DNA of 64,000 nt from Ricordea florida (GCA_949710005.1 OX453283.1:20404004-20468003), one strand, 5' to 3'; counted from the stretch's first letter, positions 1-12,100 are shown. The notes: generated by a model not told the origin, from the letters alone. Made by a program: numbers and translations.

Positions 1-194
1 CGGCTGCGATTTAGTTCAAATAAAACTATCTGTCTATCTATCTAGAACTTAGTGTTGCAGCCAGCTAACAGGTGTAACAGGACTTGAGCATGTGGTCATT
101 TTGTGAAATTTCAGACCTTGGGAGGTGGGCAATATCTTATTTTGCTTGTTGTACATTCAAATTTTCTTTTCTTGTCCCTTCAGATTTGCCATTT

Positions 195-674
195 TTAAAG
201 TCCACAAATGCAACAGCGCGCATGCTTGCTCGCCCTGTTGTCCTCCATTTCTGACCATGACTGTCTCTTCAGATTTACTCCATTTATACCATTTGTATGA
301 AATGTTACTGGAAAAATGGGCACACAATTTGGCATATTTTCACAAAAGCTTGGACCCATGTAATCATCCTTATCAAACTGTACAATACCAGCAGATGGTT
401 GCATGGGTGGCCTTTGATTCTGTGCAAAGATTATGTGCTTTACAGTCCCCATTGTTCCATTACAAAGTCCTGCGCTAGTCCAAAGGTTCCTCATTGAAAC
501 AACTCTAACAGTTTTGGTTAAATCTACAGTTAGTTCTAAGCCACCCCTATCTTTTTCACTAAGATGCTTTGCTTTAGGGTTGGGGTGATATGCAGTCATC
601 TGTACAATGGGTTCTTGAAGTTGCTTTAGTTTAGTGAAGTTATCTGTTGCAATGTTTTCATTTCCAAATGACAA
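195..674 (-). pseudogene. Helitron PIF1-like helicase, C-terminal fragment
   Basis: The translation resembles the C-terminal part of the PIF1-type helicase that Helitrons carry. It has a stretch reading LTKTVRVVSMRNLWTSAGL, then CNGTMGTV, then IVQFDKDDYMGPSF, in the order usual for that region. The last 20 or so residues no longer look like the family, which suggests a frameshift, and the final helicase motif is not visible. It sits downstream (minus strand) of other Helitron-like pieces at 1101-1611 and 2018-2484, so the three are probably remains of one element. In the family this protein unwinds DNA during rolling-circle transposition; this copy cannot do that. The assignment is by pattern memory only. 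Confidence 0.6.
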
Positions 675-1100
675 TTTTACAGCAGAGGTTTCTAATATGT
701 GATGTTGATATTTGGAGGTGTTCTTGACAAAAGCAAATTCCAGTCTTCAAGACTTGAATTTCCATCTCTTGCCCTTGTTGGAAGATCTCTAAACTGTTGT
801 TGTGCAATGTCTGTACCTTTTGCTTCTACATTCTCTTCAAGCTTACCAGGTCAGCTAGAATCATCCACTCTTCCCTTTTGCCAGTAGAAGTTTCTGTGAA
901 GTCATTTTTTGTCAATGATTTCATTGACATATTCTGAAATTGAATTTATTTACTGAAGCCAATTTGAAACAAATTGTTTTGCATTTGGTGTCTTTAAGAA
1001 AAAGTGCCAGTTATCAATTATTATGTAAACAGAATCAGATCCTTCTTTGTCACCCCACTCAAGTGAATGCTGCCAAGATTGATATCTTAGTAATTAGTAT

Positions 1101-1611
1101 CTACAGATCAAACCATAAGAATGCCCTTTGGGACTTGAAGAATAGTTTGGATAAGCCTTGATCATAACAGAAGCTATTTGTTATTCCTGTTCTAGTTTGA
1201 AAGTAATTGGAGGCAAACTCATTTAAACTGCATTTGGAAATTCCCGGGAAATCTGCTTGTAATATGGCCGTGCCTGCATAAAAGTCAAGCAGAGAAGGTC
1301 CAGTGTTTAAACTGCCATCTGCTGTCAATTTTATCTTGTGAGAGCCATCAAGGGATGTGGTTCTCACTTTTAAAGAAGAACTTACAAGTTTGATTTGAAT
1401 GAAGTATGTGATGGATCACTTCTTGAATACTCCTATCTCTTTGCCCAACAGCTCTCATAATTAAATTTCTCAAAGCACTCTTACTATCATTTTGATTAGA
1501 GGATTCACAAAGTACCGAAGTAAAAGCCTCTCTTGTAACAGATGATATTTTCTCAGCTTTAGATGCATATTTGGCAATGTATTCCAGACAAGAATGGTAG
1601 TCTGTAATCAC
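1101..1611 (-). pseudogene. Helitron Rep/helicase, middle fragment
   Basis: Two overlapping minus-strand frames (1348-1611 and 1101-1367) join across a frameshift near 1350-1367. The first reads CLEYIAKYASKAEKISSV and MRAVGQRDRSIQEVIHHIL. The second reads TTSLDGSHKIKL and a SLLDFYAGTAILQ segment. This order is what I know from the region between the Rep nuclease and the PIF1 motifs in animal Helitrons. The Rep HUH motif is not visible. The piece overlaps the left arm of a perfect inverted repeat at 1337-1406. Confidence 0.55.
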
Positions 1612-2771
1612 TTGAATATCACAATTTGCTCACTATCCTTGCAGCTGAAGTCTCTGGTGATTATTAAGATGATCATCATTACATCATCATTACTCACCAC
1701 GTGCTGTTTCATTGTCAAGAGCAACCTCATTGTTTGAAATGGGGATGTGTGAATCACCAACAATATCAGGGGTTTGTTGTAAAACCACATTGTCCTCATT
1801 TGTCTGAAAGTGCAACATTTAATTGCTGGGTTTTGTCAGCTTGGAACAGATTAATCAATTTCAGTGTCTGGGAAGTTAGCTGGTGTGTTTTGAGAAGGTG
1901 GTAAAAATGCAAACTTTAAATCCTCTTGCATTCCATTCTCTGTTGTCGGATATGAATTTCAGTGTTACTTCTGCTATTCTCTGTCAGGCTCATTGTCAGA
2001 AATATACTCTGAAAGATTCAGTTTTCTTGACGCAAGCACATTAGAATGTTTTTTTTTTGCATTTTGCTTTCATGCCCATTAATTTTTGTTGCACCCGACA
2101 AAGATGTGGACTCACTGATTCTAGATTCACCTCTGCTCACTTTTACCGTTATTGTGCTCAACTTTTGCAGCAGATAAATATGCAGATTCACTGATTTTAG
2201 TCTCATTATTCAAACTGCCATTTGCACATGCTGTCAGTACGTGGTCTGTGCAATCATTTCTTTGAGGTTGTTTTGGCATTTCCCACAGCTCATGAATTGT
2301 GAAAAACCACCCTTCTTTGTAAACTTGTTGTAATGACTGAAGGTTTGAAAACTCTTGCAAATCTATTGAAAGATCGTTTACATGTGTTATGATTTTTAAC
2401 AGAACAAGTAAAGTGGTTGTTGTGACATTGCACTTCACCTCTTAGTTTGTACTGAGCTCCACTGATTTCAATCTCCTCAAACACATTTATGTCTTTAATA
2501 TATGCAGGAGGGAATTCAGTGAAAAGGAAATATGAGTTTAATACATTCCTTAAAACAGACTCAGTAGTTTAAGTATTACAATTGGTGCTATTTAACCTTC
2601 CTGGCTTTGTAAGCATTTCATTAACAAAAAGACGCTATATATTGGTATCTAAACCTCTAAACCCAACTGGCTTACTCCATATGCTGTAACTACTTACTTC
2701 GTACTTCATTCAAATCAAACTTGTAAGTTCTTCTTTAAAAGTGAGAACCACATCCCTTGATGGCTCTCACA
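1337..2771. repeat. Perfect 70-bp inverted repeat (arms 1337-1406 and 2702-2771)
   Basis: The arm at 1337-1406, beginning TGTGAGAGCCATCAAGGG, is found as its exact reverse complement at 2702-2771. I see no mismatch over 70 positions; the arms are 1295 bp apart. The left arm belongs to the Helitron helicase reading frame. The right arm is outside any preserved frame, so it looks like the inverted duplicate. Confidence 0.9.
2018..2484 (-). pseudogene. Possible Helitron accessory-protein remnant
   Basis: Three overlapping short frames suggest a degraded coding stretch. Readable parts are FEEIEISGAQYKLRGEVQC, CHNNHFTCSV and a segment with EGWFFTIHELWEMP. They recall an ubiquitin-hydrolase-like segment that lies upstream of the helicase in some cnidarian Helitrons. 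It lies upstream of the two helicase fragments on the same strand, which fits. No catalytic motif can be pointed to, so the function is a guess. Confidence 0.3.
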
Positions 2772-3130
2772 TTGTACAAAAATTAATAACAGTTTAATTC
2801 AACACCAGAACAATGTTGTTCTTCAGGGTAGTAAGTGGAAGTAATTTTTTTGTTAACTAAAGCTCCCAACATATTTGTTCTGGCTCTGTAAGCTAAGCAT
2901 TTGAGTTCCATTCTCAACACATTTTGCATTTATTGTAAATAAAATTGTGTTCATAAAAAATTCTTAAAGATTATAATATAAGGAAATTTGAAATGTTAAA
3001 ACTTAAGAGTTCTCAAACACTTTTTCAGTGTAATATCAAAATTTGATTGAATATTTTTTAATCCATTTATAGTTATGAAATATATATTTCAGGTGCACCA
3101 TAATAAAGTTGTGTTTGTAACCACTTATAC
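2772..3130. other. AT-rich spacer, no gene seen
   Basis: AT-rich sequence between the Helitron remains and the LINE. No convincing reading frame, RNA gene or repeat boundary was seen. Confidence 0.6.
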
Positions 3131-3299
3131 TTAAAGATGATTTCCAGTCCAAAATGTGCAATCAGCCTTTCACCTCACCAAGCATCCTTGAACGAAATGA
3201 TCTGTATGCTATAACCGAAGTGTAACGTTTCAATGATTCCAAAGCCGAAATGAAAACAAACCCCCAAGTCTGCGCAGTAAGGACTGGAAATCAGCTTAA
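3131..3299. repeat. Candidate TTAA-flanked miniature inverted-repeat element
   Basis: TTAA at 3131-3134 is followed by a 13-bp arm (TGATTTCCAGTCC, 3138-3150). Its reverse complement lies at 3281-3293 and is followed by TTAA at 3296-3299. The arms match in 18 of 19 positions if the flanks are included. The size (about 160 bp) and TTAA borders fit a piggyBac- or Kolobok-type MITE. It could instead be a structure in the LINE 5' leader, whose first ATG is 10 bp further on. Confidence 0.35.
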
Positions 3300-3308
3300 T
3301 GATAATAA

Positions 3309-6260
3309 ATGTGTTCCGATGTGTTTGAATGTCAAACTAAACTGTTGTCTGGAAATGCATTATCTGTAAATGGAGTTTCGAGCTGGTCTCTCAACCCGAA
3401 TCTCCGCAAGAGAGGAATGAAGTTTGCCCATCTTAATGTAGCATCCTTGTACTCTCATTGTGCTGATGTTGATGTTGTTTTGGAGAAATCCAAAATTGAT
3501 GTTATAGCTTTTTCAGAAACACGTTTGGATTCTACAATCGCTGATGGGAAAATTTGTCCACCAAATTATGGCTGTTACCGCAAAGACAGAAATCGGCAAG
3601 GTGGAGGGTGCGCTGTTTTTGTAAAAAACAAATGGCCAAGTAAGCGCCGGGATGATTTAGAATCAAGCTCACTGGAGATGGTATGTGTTGAAATATGTCC
3701 AGAGAAAGCAAGAAATACTTTGTTTATTACAGCTTACAAACCACCAATTATGGATTCTAAAAAATTCTTATCCAGTTTCAAAGATGATGTACTGACAAAG
3801 TTGGAAAATGAATTGAACAAGGATATTATCATAACTGGGGACTTCAATGCAGATGTCGGCGCGTCGAAACCAAACAAATACACAAGGAAACTTATGCAAA
3901 TCACTCGTTTTCATGGCTTATCTCAATTGATAAAAACGCCAACTAGGGTGACGGAAAATACAAGCACTACAATAGACCTTGTTTTCGTCAATAATTATCA
4001 TCGTATTGTTTCGTGTGGTGTGCAAGATTCTGGTATAAGTGATCACTCTATTGTTTTCGCTACAAAGAAAGCTGGAGTTCCCAAAGGGCCCGCCGAAATT
4101 TGTGAAATACGTTCGTACAAGAATTACAAGAAGGATGAATTTCAACATGACATTTCTCGGGTTCCTTGGAGTGTCATCGAGTCCTTTGATGATACTGATG
4201 ATGCAGTTGAAGCCTGGAACAAGCTTTTTCTTGATGTAGCAAATCGCCATGCACCAATCTGTAATATAAAAACCAAATGTTCAACTAAGCCTTGGATCAC
4301 TAGTGAACTCAAGGATTTAATGGCATGGAGAGATTACACTTACAAACAAGCTAAAAAATCAGGCAATCAAGATGACTGGATCAGTTATTGTAAACTAAAA
4401 TCGCTGGTTAATAACAAAGTGCAGTCTGCCGAAGCAGAGCATTACAAGGGTGTTATAAATTCTGCTTCTGATCTAAAGACATTATGGCAATCTTTGTCTA
4501 AAGTTATTGGCATTAAAGTTGATAATGGGTCGTTGGTACGGCATATAATGGATGGAAAGCACTTAATTGTAGATGACGAGAAGATCGCATCGAAATTTAA
4601 TAAATATTTTTCCTCCATTGGCAGCAAAGTTGCTAGCAAGCTTGGAAATGTAGCAACCGATGCGTGGAAGGTATACGAACAAAATAGAACAATGGAATAT
4701 GCCCCTTGTGATTTGCGCCCTGTTGATCTTGGTACAATATCTCGCTTTATTCAGCTGCTTAAACCAAACAAAGCTGCTGGGCTCGATAGAATACCAACTA
4801 GAATGATTCGAGACGCAATTACGGAACTTACTCCATCGATAACTTATCTGGTGAACAAATCTATTAAGGATGGGAAATTTCCTGAGCTGTGGAAGATAGC
4901 AAGAGTCACACCCTTGCATAAGTCAGATGATAAACTCAATGTAGATAACTACCGTCCCATCTCTATCCTACCTGTTCTTAGTAAAATTATGGAGAGAGTG
5001 GTTTATGCTCAATTAACCCAGTTCATTGACGCCAATAATTCTTTATATCATCATCAGTATGGATTTAGATGTGGTCATAGCACAGTTCAAGCTGTTGCAC
5101 AGCTTAATAATTGGACATTACAGTATATGGATCAAGGCAAAGTGGTTGGTTCCTTATTTGTGGACATATCAAAAGCATTTGATTCTCTGAATCACAAAAT
5201 TCTGCTTGGTAAGGTGGCTTCATTGTGAGTATCAAACCAATCCTTATGCTGGTTTAAGTCTTATCTCTCACAACGTAAGCAATCTGTTGTTATTAATGGA
5301 TCGGTGTCTGATTCACGTTCGATTCAGTTAGGTGTACCTCAAGGAAGCATTCTTGGGCCTTTGCTGTTTAACATTTACATTAACAGTTTACCAAATGCTA
5401 CTTCTGCCAAGGTGATTCTTTATGCAGATGATGCTGTATTACTTTGTACTGGTTCAACTCAACATGAGCTCAAAGAATCTTTGGGTCTTGGTTTTTCTCA
5501 AATCTGTAACTGGTACCATGACAACAAACTGACTTTAAATGTCAAGAAAACTAAGCTGATGGTGATTGGCAGTAAAAACTCACTAGCATCTTTTAAAGAC
5601 TTTCGTTTTGAACCCGATGTTAATGTGGCCATCGATTGTGTAACAAGCTTCAAATATCTTGGAATGACAACTGACGAAAAATGGAACTGGAAAGCCCATG
5701 TACGTAATCTCATTAAAAAACTGGGCCATCGTATCTGTGTCTTCAATCGTATTTGCCATATGCTGGACATGAAGTCTCGCATTGCGTATTACAATGGTTT
5801 GTTGTTACCCCATTTGGACTATGAAGATATATTATGGGGCGATCAGCTGGGGTTGAAGTCTGAAATGGAGCAATTGCAAGCTTTCCAGAATAAGTTTGCA
5901 AGAAAGGTTCTTGGTAAGAAAGTCTCATCTAAGGAAGCATTGAAAGAATTATCGTGGGTGCCACTTGAGGATCGACGTCGTATCCATCGTTGTTTTCTCG
6001 TACAGAACGCCATTAAAGGAAATATTCCAGAACATTTTGAAAATTTCAATTCGCCATTGAACACCCATGGATACAACACAAGAAATGGTCACCTTCCACG
6101 CTTTGGTAGAATCAGGACTGAGTGGGGACGAAGATTAACTTGCTATCAAGCAACTATTGAATGGCAAAATTTGCCACTTTCAATTAGACAGCCAATGCCA
6201 AAAAACATTTTTAAAAGACTTTTGAATGAATATTTTTTAGATCGGACTTTTAATAATTAG
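3309..6260 (+). pseudogene. LINE (L2/CR1-like) endonuclease-reverse transcriptase, one in-frame stop
   Basis: The reading frame is continuous from ATG 3309 to the stop at 6260 except for one TGA at 5226-5228; the frame is the same on both sides. The N-terminal third is an apurinic-type endonuclease (KFAHLNVASLY near residue 37, ITGDFNADVG, SDHSIV). The reverse transcriptase follows: NKAAGLDRIPTRMI, YRPISILPVLSKIME, FVDISKAFDSLNH, then after the stop LGVPQGSILGPLLFNIYI and the catalytic LYADDAVLL. The TGA lies between the palm motifs, so a truncated product would lack the active site. The frame ends about 70 bp before a 3' hairpin and ATT-rich tail, as in L2/CR1-type elements that lack poly(A). 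No ORF1 was found upstream. Confidence 0.85.
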
Positions 6261-6330
6261 TTGTAGCCTATGTTCTTCATATATTTTATAGTTGTTATCT
6301 TTTTATCTTTTTAGTTATGTTTTTTTGTCA

Positions 6331-6412
6331 GAGGACCTCCCTGAAAATCACATAATGTGACGGGAGTATCCTCTTTAAATATTTATTATTATTATTTTTA
6401 TTATTTTATTAT
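6331..6412 (+). other. LINE 3' hairpin and (ATT)n tail
   Basis: Three nested complementary blocks form one stem: GAGGA 6331-6335 with TCCTC 6369-6373, TCCC 6338-6341 with GGGA 6362-6365, and CACAT 6349-6353 with ATGTG 6355-6359. An ATT-rich run follows to about 6412. This is the usual 3' end layout for L2/CR1-like LINEs, where the reverse transcriptase recognises the RNA hairpin. Confidence 0.75.
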
Positions 6413-6420
6413 TCAGCTCA

Positions 6421-6513
6421 TTTTTACTCTGGAAGCCAGGTAGCCAGTGACTTAAATTTAAGCCTTTCCTAAAGAAACAAAATTCGAATGGCCTGGCTTC
6501 CCTGGGTAAAATA
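6421..6513. repeat. Short imperfect inverted repeat beside the THAP/DDE element
   Basis: GGAAGCCAGG near 6431 is matched in inverted form by CCTGGCTTCC near 6493, with TTTTAC-like ends on both sides. It may be one terminus of the THAP/DDE element, but I could not find a matching sequence right of 8043. Confidence 0.3.
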
Positions 6514-6525
6514 GACTAACAAAAA

Positions 6526-7680
6526 CTATACAGAAATTAAAGGATCTTGACAATTGCAAAGAAAAGCACATACACTCCACATCTGATTTACAACACCAAA
6601 CAAACTTAAGGGTAGCACTCCATCCCAGATCCGAAAGTTTTTGATCTTGTTGATCGCTCTCTCAACATGTATCCTGACACTCACAATTTGCTGTGTTCGA
6701 ATGACATCTTCAGCAGACATCTGGCTGTCTCCACCGAGGAAAGGTGGAATGTTCAGTTTAACTCCCAGAGGCAGCAGGTCTTCAATCTGAAATCCCTTGT
6801 CAGCCATAACAGTGTCACCATCTTCAAGCTTCTGTGACAGGAAACCACTTCGAATAACAATTTCTCTGTCAGAAATGCTGCCAGTGTATAGTTGACTGAC
6901 AAAAGTTATTGCACCACTGGGGGCAATACCAACAAGGGCCTTAAGCGTCACATGGTTCTTGTAAGAACTAAACAATTCTGAGTTTAGCAACAAACTGCTG
7001 GGCATTTCACATCGTACTTCTGTGCAGTCAATAATTACTCGAGTTGACGGAAATTTTTCCTTGAAATCAGCTGGCATTGTTTCCATAACAACTGCTTTGG
7101 ACGGCCAAATTGATATATGGCTAAATTTTAAGTAAATGAAATTTATCCATGGAATAAAAATTCGGCTGACAGTAGACTGTGCCAAACCATACAAATGAGC
7201 TAAATGCCGCTCAGAGAAGCCTCTTCTTAAACGGCACAACACAATGAAAAATTCATCCAATGTTTTTAACTTACGGCGACGTCCTTTCTTTGCTTTCTGG
7301 ACATCGTCGTCCTCATCGGAGTCTGAATTGTAGAAGTCTTCAGGGACATCTGTCACATTGCTTCTTGGGCGAATGTTTTCACAATTATCGCCGGGATTCA
7401 AATAATCAAAAATGGCTATAAAGGTAGAGTAATTTGGTAGGCCGGTGTAAAAGCTAATATCTGCATCAGCAGTGAAGCGATCAAAACAGAACAAATGTGC
7501 AGACATCGAGTCCTTTTGGCGTTCACTTTCTGCGAGTCGTTCCTTAAGCTTGATATTTTCTTGACGAAGGTGATTTAGTTCATCTTCGGCCTTTCTTAAT
7601 TTCTCCTCCAGCTCCTTGACCTGCTGTTGGGTAAAAACAATTTCTGCCGCTGTTGGTTCTTCTGAAGTAGTCTCCATCAT
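6526..7680 (-). pseudogene. DDE_Tnp_4-type transposase (C-terminal part of a THAP transposase)
   Basis: 384 codons. Residues about 15-60 form a coiled coil (QQQVKELEEKLRKAEDEL). An acidic stretch and a basic patch (KKGRRRKLK) come next, followed by a helix-turn-helix (RRGFSERHLAHLYGLAQSTV). Then comes a DDE core with D in VIIDCTEVRC, D in VMADKGFQ and E in RIHVERAINKIKNFRIW. This is the transposase fold of Harbinger-related IS4EU/ISL2EU-like elements. The frame is the same as that of the THAP domain upstream, separated by one TGA at 7735-7737 and 18 open codons. The catalytic residues are intact, so the disabling change may be that single stop. In the family the protein cuts at the element's ends. 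Confidence 0.75.
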
Positions 7681-7734
7681 TGATGTTTCTTCTGTTTTGT
7701 CGTCCAGCAGTTTCTTCTTTGTTACCAGCGGTTT

Positions 7735-8043
7735 TCATTCGGTAGGAGCTTTTCTTTTTTTCGGAGATGGACCAGACCAGTCGAATTTAGATGGAATTGC
7801 ATCTTCCCTGACATAAATCCTCCCATTCAATGACTTTCTTAGATCCTCCGGCCTGAAATGCAATGAACACACTTTACTGCGTTCTGTGATCACGAAATTT
7901 TTGCCTTCGTCTCGACGAATCGCATGAATCCACTGCTTTCTTGTAAGATCTGACTTTGGAAAGTTAAAAAATGAAACTTTTTCTCCTGATAATGATGTAT
8001 ATCCTTTCTGATTGCAGTTGGGAACACAACAATAAGAAGGCAT
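7735..8043 (-). pseudogene. THAP zinc-finger domain of the same transposase
   Basis: The frame stays open to 8184, but the start chosen is the ATG at 8043-8041, because MPSYCCVPNC is the normal THAP beginning. The C2CH pattern is visible (C-x3-C at residues 6 and 10, later VCSLHF), as are the conserved W of KQWIHAI and the AIPSKF ending. THAP domains bind the ends of the element's own DNA. The frame ends with TGA at 7737-7735, after which the transposase continues in frame. It is most simply read as the N-terminus of one protein of about 505 codons. Confidence 0.8.
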
Positions 8044-8343
8044 GGTGAAATATACTCGACTGAAGCGAAACGACGCGTTGTCAAAACAAAACAGCAGTGC
8101 ACTGACTAGCCTCGCTTTCACGCTTCTAGTCCCGGGCCGTCCGAGCGGTCCGCCATATTTGCATTCGGTGTATGACCTCAGCATTAACCAGTGAAGAGAA
8201 AAGAGCTGTTGAACACAGCTACCCCAAGGAAACGTCGCTTGACGTAAATCGGACTTTTGCGTGACAAGAGCATTACATCAATTGACGCAAACAGGAGTGA
8301 AAGGGTGAAAAGAATATTGCTATTAAAAGTTTGAGCATGAGCT

Positions 8344-8866
8344 TCAACAAGAATCAAATGTTCTTAGTGTCATGAAAAAGCTCTCTTCCTCTTCATTGAG
8401 ATAACCAAATGTTCTCTTCTCAAATATCTGGCTAAAACAGACATTACAATCCCTAGCCGCAAAGGAACTACAAAGGTCTATGATGTATGACCAAACAGGT
8501 TTGCGAATTTCCCTCAATAATGAACTGTCTTCTCTCGAAGACATATAATGTGAACAAACATTGAAAAGCAGGTCTGTAAACTCATTCCTGATATGTACGT
8601 TTGATAAATATAGAAGAAACAAGTGTGTAGAGATTTCCAGAAAAGCATCAACAGATAATGAATAAATACCAGGGTTATCAAAAACAGAATTCATAAAGTG
8701 CCCTCTTCGAATTGTAACCACCGACATCTTTTTCTTTGAGAGTAACATATTCAAAAGGAAATTGATATAACAAACCTTGTCTCTTTCTGACAATATCGAT
8801 GCAACCCTGAATTTTCAGTGATTCAAATGTTTGACTCATTAAATTACTTGACTTAGCGTTTGACAT
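8344..8866 (-). pseudogene. Unassigned coding remnant
   Basis: Two overlapping minus-strand frames (8678-8866 and 8344-8793) look like one protein broken by a frameshift. Readable parts are SSNLMSQTFESLKIQGCIDI, then SVDAFLEISTHLFLLYL, REIRKPVWSYIIDLC and CNVCFSQIFEKRTFGYLN. Two close cysteine pairs could be a metal site. I have a vague memory of similar text in cnidarian repeat proteins but cannot name the family. Confidence 0.35.
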
Positions 8867-9002
8867 AGATATTTGTGATCTGTTGGTTCAAGTCTGTTGA
8901 CCCTGTGGCTAATTTGTTTGACAAATTTATTCAGAACTTTTGAATGCTTTTGAATTCAAAGAAATCACGGAAGTGCAAATTATTCACCTTATTGAAGATG
9001 GT

Positions 9003-9121
9003 GAAATGGTAACTCGTAGATGCAAGACCTTCAAATGCTGCTATATGCTTCTAAAAGATGACGATGCTCAAAGGTGATGAAATGTGACTTTGTGGTTGCA
9101 AGACCTTCAAATGCTGCTAGA
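9003..9121 (+). repeat. Degenerate two-copy tandem duplication
   Basis: GCAAGACCTTCAAATGCTGC occurs at about 9023 and again at about 9097, with related sequence on both sides (GAAATG.. before, TAGAAG/TATATG after). The period is about 74 bp. Confidence 0.6.
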
Positions 9122-12100
9122 AGATGGCAAAGCTTGAAGTTGAGTCAAAATGTTCATTGTCTGCTGCTTCAAACATGCAGGCAAAGTTTTCAACTGTTCT
9201 GTAAAAATATTTGTCAGTTGTCTCAACATGCCGTATTTATTTTGGAAAACACCATCAGGGATCGATTGATGGTAGCGTAAGAACTGTTGGTATGTTGGCC
9301 CCAGCACTGGAGACTGTTGTGGAAAATCGGGATGAAAACGACGAGGTTACGATGGAAGAAAGCAGTGATTTTATTTCATCAGCAGAGTTAATTTAAATCT
9401 TCTTGTGGCGAGATATTATTTATGGACCTGCAGGACACCCAACTTGTCCCCTGAAATGAGACATTTCTCTGTCTTTCTGGCATGTTACAACAGCCTCAAA
9501 ACTTGAGCAGCGTCAAATGATAATCTTTAGAATTTTTACTTCTGGGGAGATCACTGTGTGTTGGAAGAGGTCTAATTCTTCCCTTAGGCTCACTCCTGGC
9601 CTCATCCGTTTTCTTCTGGAAAGATCACTGAACGGAGCTTTTCTTTTTTCAGTTTTCGCAGTTATACGTCGAGGATTTATACGTGACATAATTACATGTC
9701 AATTAATTTTGGACCCGCAGTCAAGGCTTAACTTGCACCTGTTTCCTGGATGCATAATTGCGTGGTTTGTATTTTGAACTCATTTGGGACAAAATGCTGA
9801 TGTGGCAAGATTGGCTTGAAGGCTGAATAACTTTGGCACGGACACATGGAAACGCAAAAGCACATAAACATTCCCACCAGATAGTACAATTTGACAAATC
9901 CAAGTAGATATATACAGTTGAACCTCTGTCATGCATACAAAGGGACAGAGGGAAATTTCCTTATTCAGGCGCGCTCTCGAGTGCCTCATTAATTCCTATA
10001 TATACATTCTGGAATTCTGGAACGAAATGGACTTCATACAAATCACATGACAGACGGATCTTATGGTCTCATTACATTTGTGGTTAAAAGTTGTTACATT
10101 TACAGTTAATATTTATTTCATTTATGGTTGGTATACACACTCTGAAAAGGGATATCAAGATCGCCCTTTTGAAAACCGTCTCGAAGGGAGTGTCAGTCGT
10201 CGGCCCGTGATGATTTCGCCTGCACGAGTCGAGCCTCGCTGCATAGTCTTAGATGCTTTGCAGCGGTTTACCCCCCTTCTTCTTTCGCTGCACTTCCCCC
10301 GAGGGTGGATCCCCATGGTTACATGTAAAGCATACATGAGGATTTCCTCCCTTGGCAGGTCCAAGTATCTGTATGTTTTGACGTAAAGCTCTAGTATTGC
10401 CAAGAGAAGAAGCAGCCTGCGAATGGTGTGGGGGATCCTGATGCAGACGGGACGAGTAAGCGTGTTGCAGTGCCAGGAAGTGCCCGCCGGAGCTCGAAAA
10501 CGTCCATCTATTGGGTTGTATACTGCTGTGGAGCATACTTCGTGCTTGTCTCTTTGCATTACCACATATAATGTGGTGCTTGTCCAGGTTTAAAAAGCAA
10601 TAATCCATAAACCGTGAGAGAGGCCCGTATTGTGTTGTTGAAGTTCCTGCATTATGGCATCCAAAAACAACAATGAAAAAAAATGAAACTACAGCACAAA
10701 AGAAATGTACTTCGCGGCTAGCTGTGGAGCGAGGAACAGAATACATCCTAGGCTTCCAACGTAAATAGAATTGGAAAAAGCAGCACTGGGGAGGGGAGGG
10801 GGGGGAGGGTGAACTTAGTACAAAAACAGCAGTTCAAATCATTTTGCATATTATGGTATAGTACCCGTTCCCATGATAGCTTATGTTCTACTTTAACTTT
10901 GTGCAAAATTCTGTATCGATACATTACACAGCTAAGGTTTTACGAGCTCTACAATATGACACGTGTTTGTGTGTTCGAAGTGTTAGCCCGAACCTAAGTG
11001 CCCGTCTGAGACAAGAATCCTGTTGCACGTCAGTCGATCTTCCCGGCGCGAGACCAGGATGATGTCTGTCGCAGGTCGGGCGATCGTTCCGGTGCGAGGC
11101 CTGCAGGATCCTCTTCGGTTGAAGCGCGGTTCGCGGAAGAGAATTCCGTTGTGTAAATCCTGTCCGAGAATCCTGTGGAACGTTTTGTCTCCTGCGAAAG
11201 ACAAGTCTGCTGATCAGGTGATTTGATAAGGCAAGATTTTTGAGAGGACAAGATTCTCGAACAAAACAGTCATATAGAAACCAAGAACTGGGAGTTGTTG
11301 AAGGGCACGAGGGCCTGGAGGGCAGCTAAGGCCAAAATTTTCCTAGCGAGGTCGGCAACGTTCTTAATGTTTTTTCCAGTCATCGGGGTAATTCTGTAGG
11401 TCGTACATGGGGCGCGGCAGATACATTAACGCTTACAATGTTAACTTTATCTCAATGGCCAGGAGTACTGACTTTTGTTTGAAAACAATGTTTTTGTATG
11501 TATTTAAGTATGTTTTTGCGCTTCAGATCGATCGTATGTTGCTTTCAGTGTTTTGTACATGGTTCGTCACCCGTTGGAAAAGTAGTTTTTCACGATACCC
11601 CCCTACCCCTCAGAAATTACTGCCCTTGACCCCCCTCTCCCCCTTGGATTGTCCAGTGGTTTTCATAAGACAGCATTAAGGAAAAAGGTTAAGATGTTAT
11701 GCCTAATTTTGCAAAGTAGGGGGCTAAGAGAGTAATTCCCAGGGATAAATGGAACTCAAACGTTAAAAAACGTTTGAAATGGCTATGGAACTTGTCTGTC
11801 CCAATGAAACCTTTTAATTACTTAATACATATATGTAGCAAAGAAATATAGCAAAGAAAAATACTACTCAGAAGTCAATAATAACATCTGCCTTCTTTAC
11901 AAATAATTGCATTGATCACTGATAATATTGCAGAAGTAGTCACGTATTGTTTGGTATCTTGTCTGTTGAAAATGCTGAACATAACTGCTACATCAAAAAT
12001 ATGTACAATATATTTTCACTGTTGCAATGATATCAGATCACATAATTAGAAATAATTGCTATCACAACTGCAACCTCTGTATTGGGAATTTCTTTAAAAT

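Noticed and set aside
8043-8300. Right terminus of the THAP/DDE element
   Set aside because: No inverted match to the left-end candidate at 6421-6513 could be found by eye.
10249-10746. 165-codon minus-strand frame
   Set aside because: No ATG-supported start, no conserved motif and uneven composition; mentioned only as part of the gene-poor stretch.
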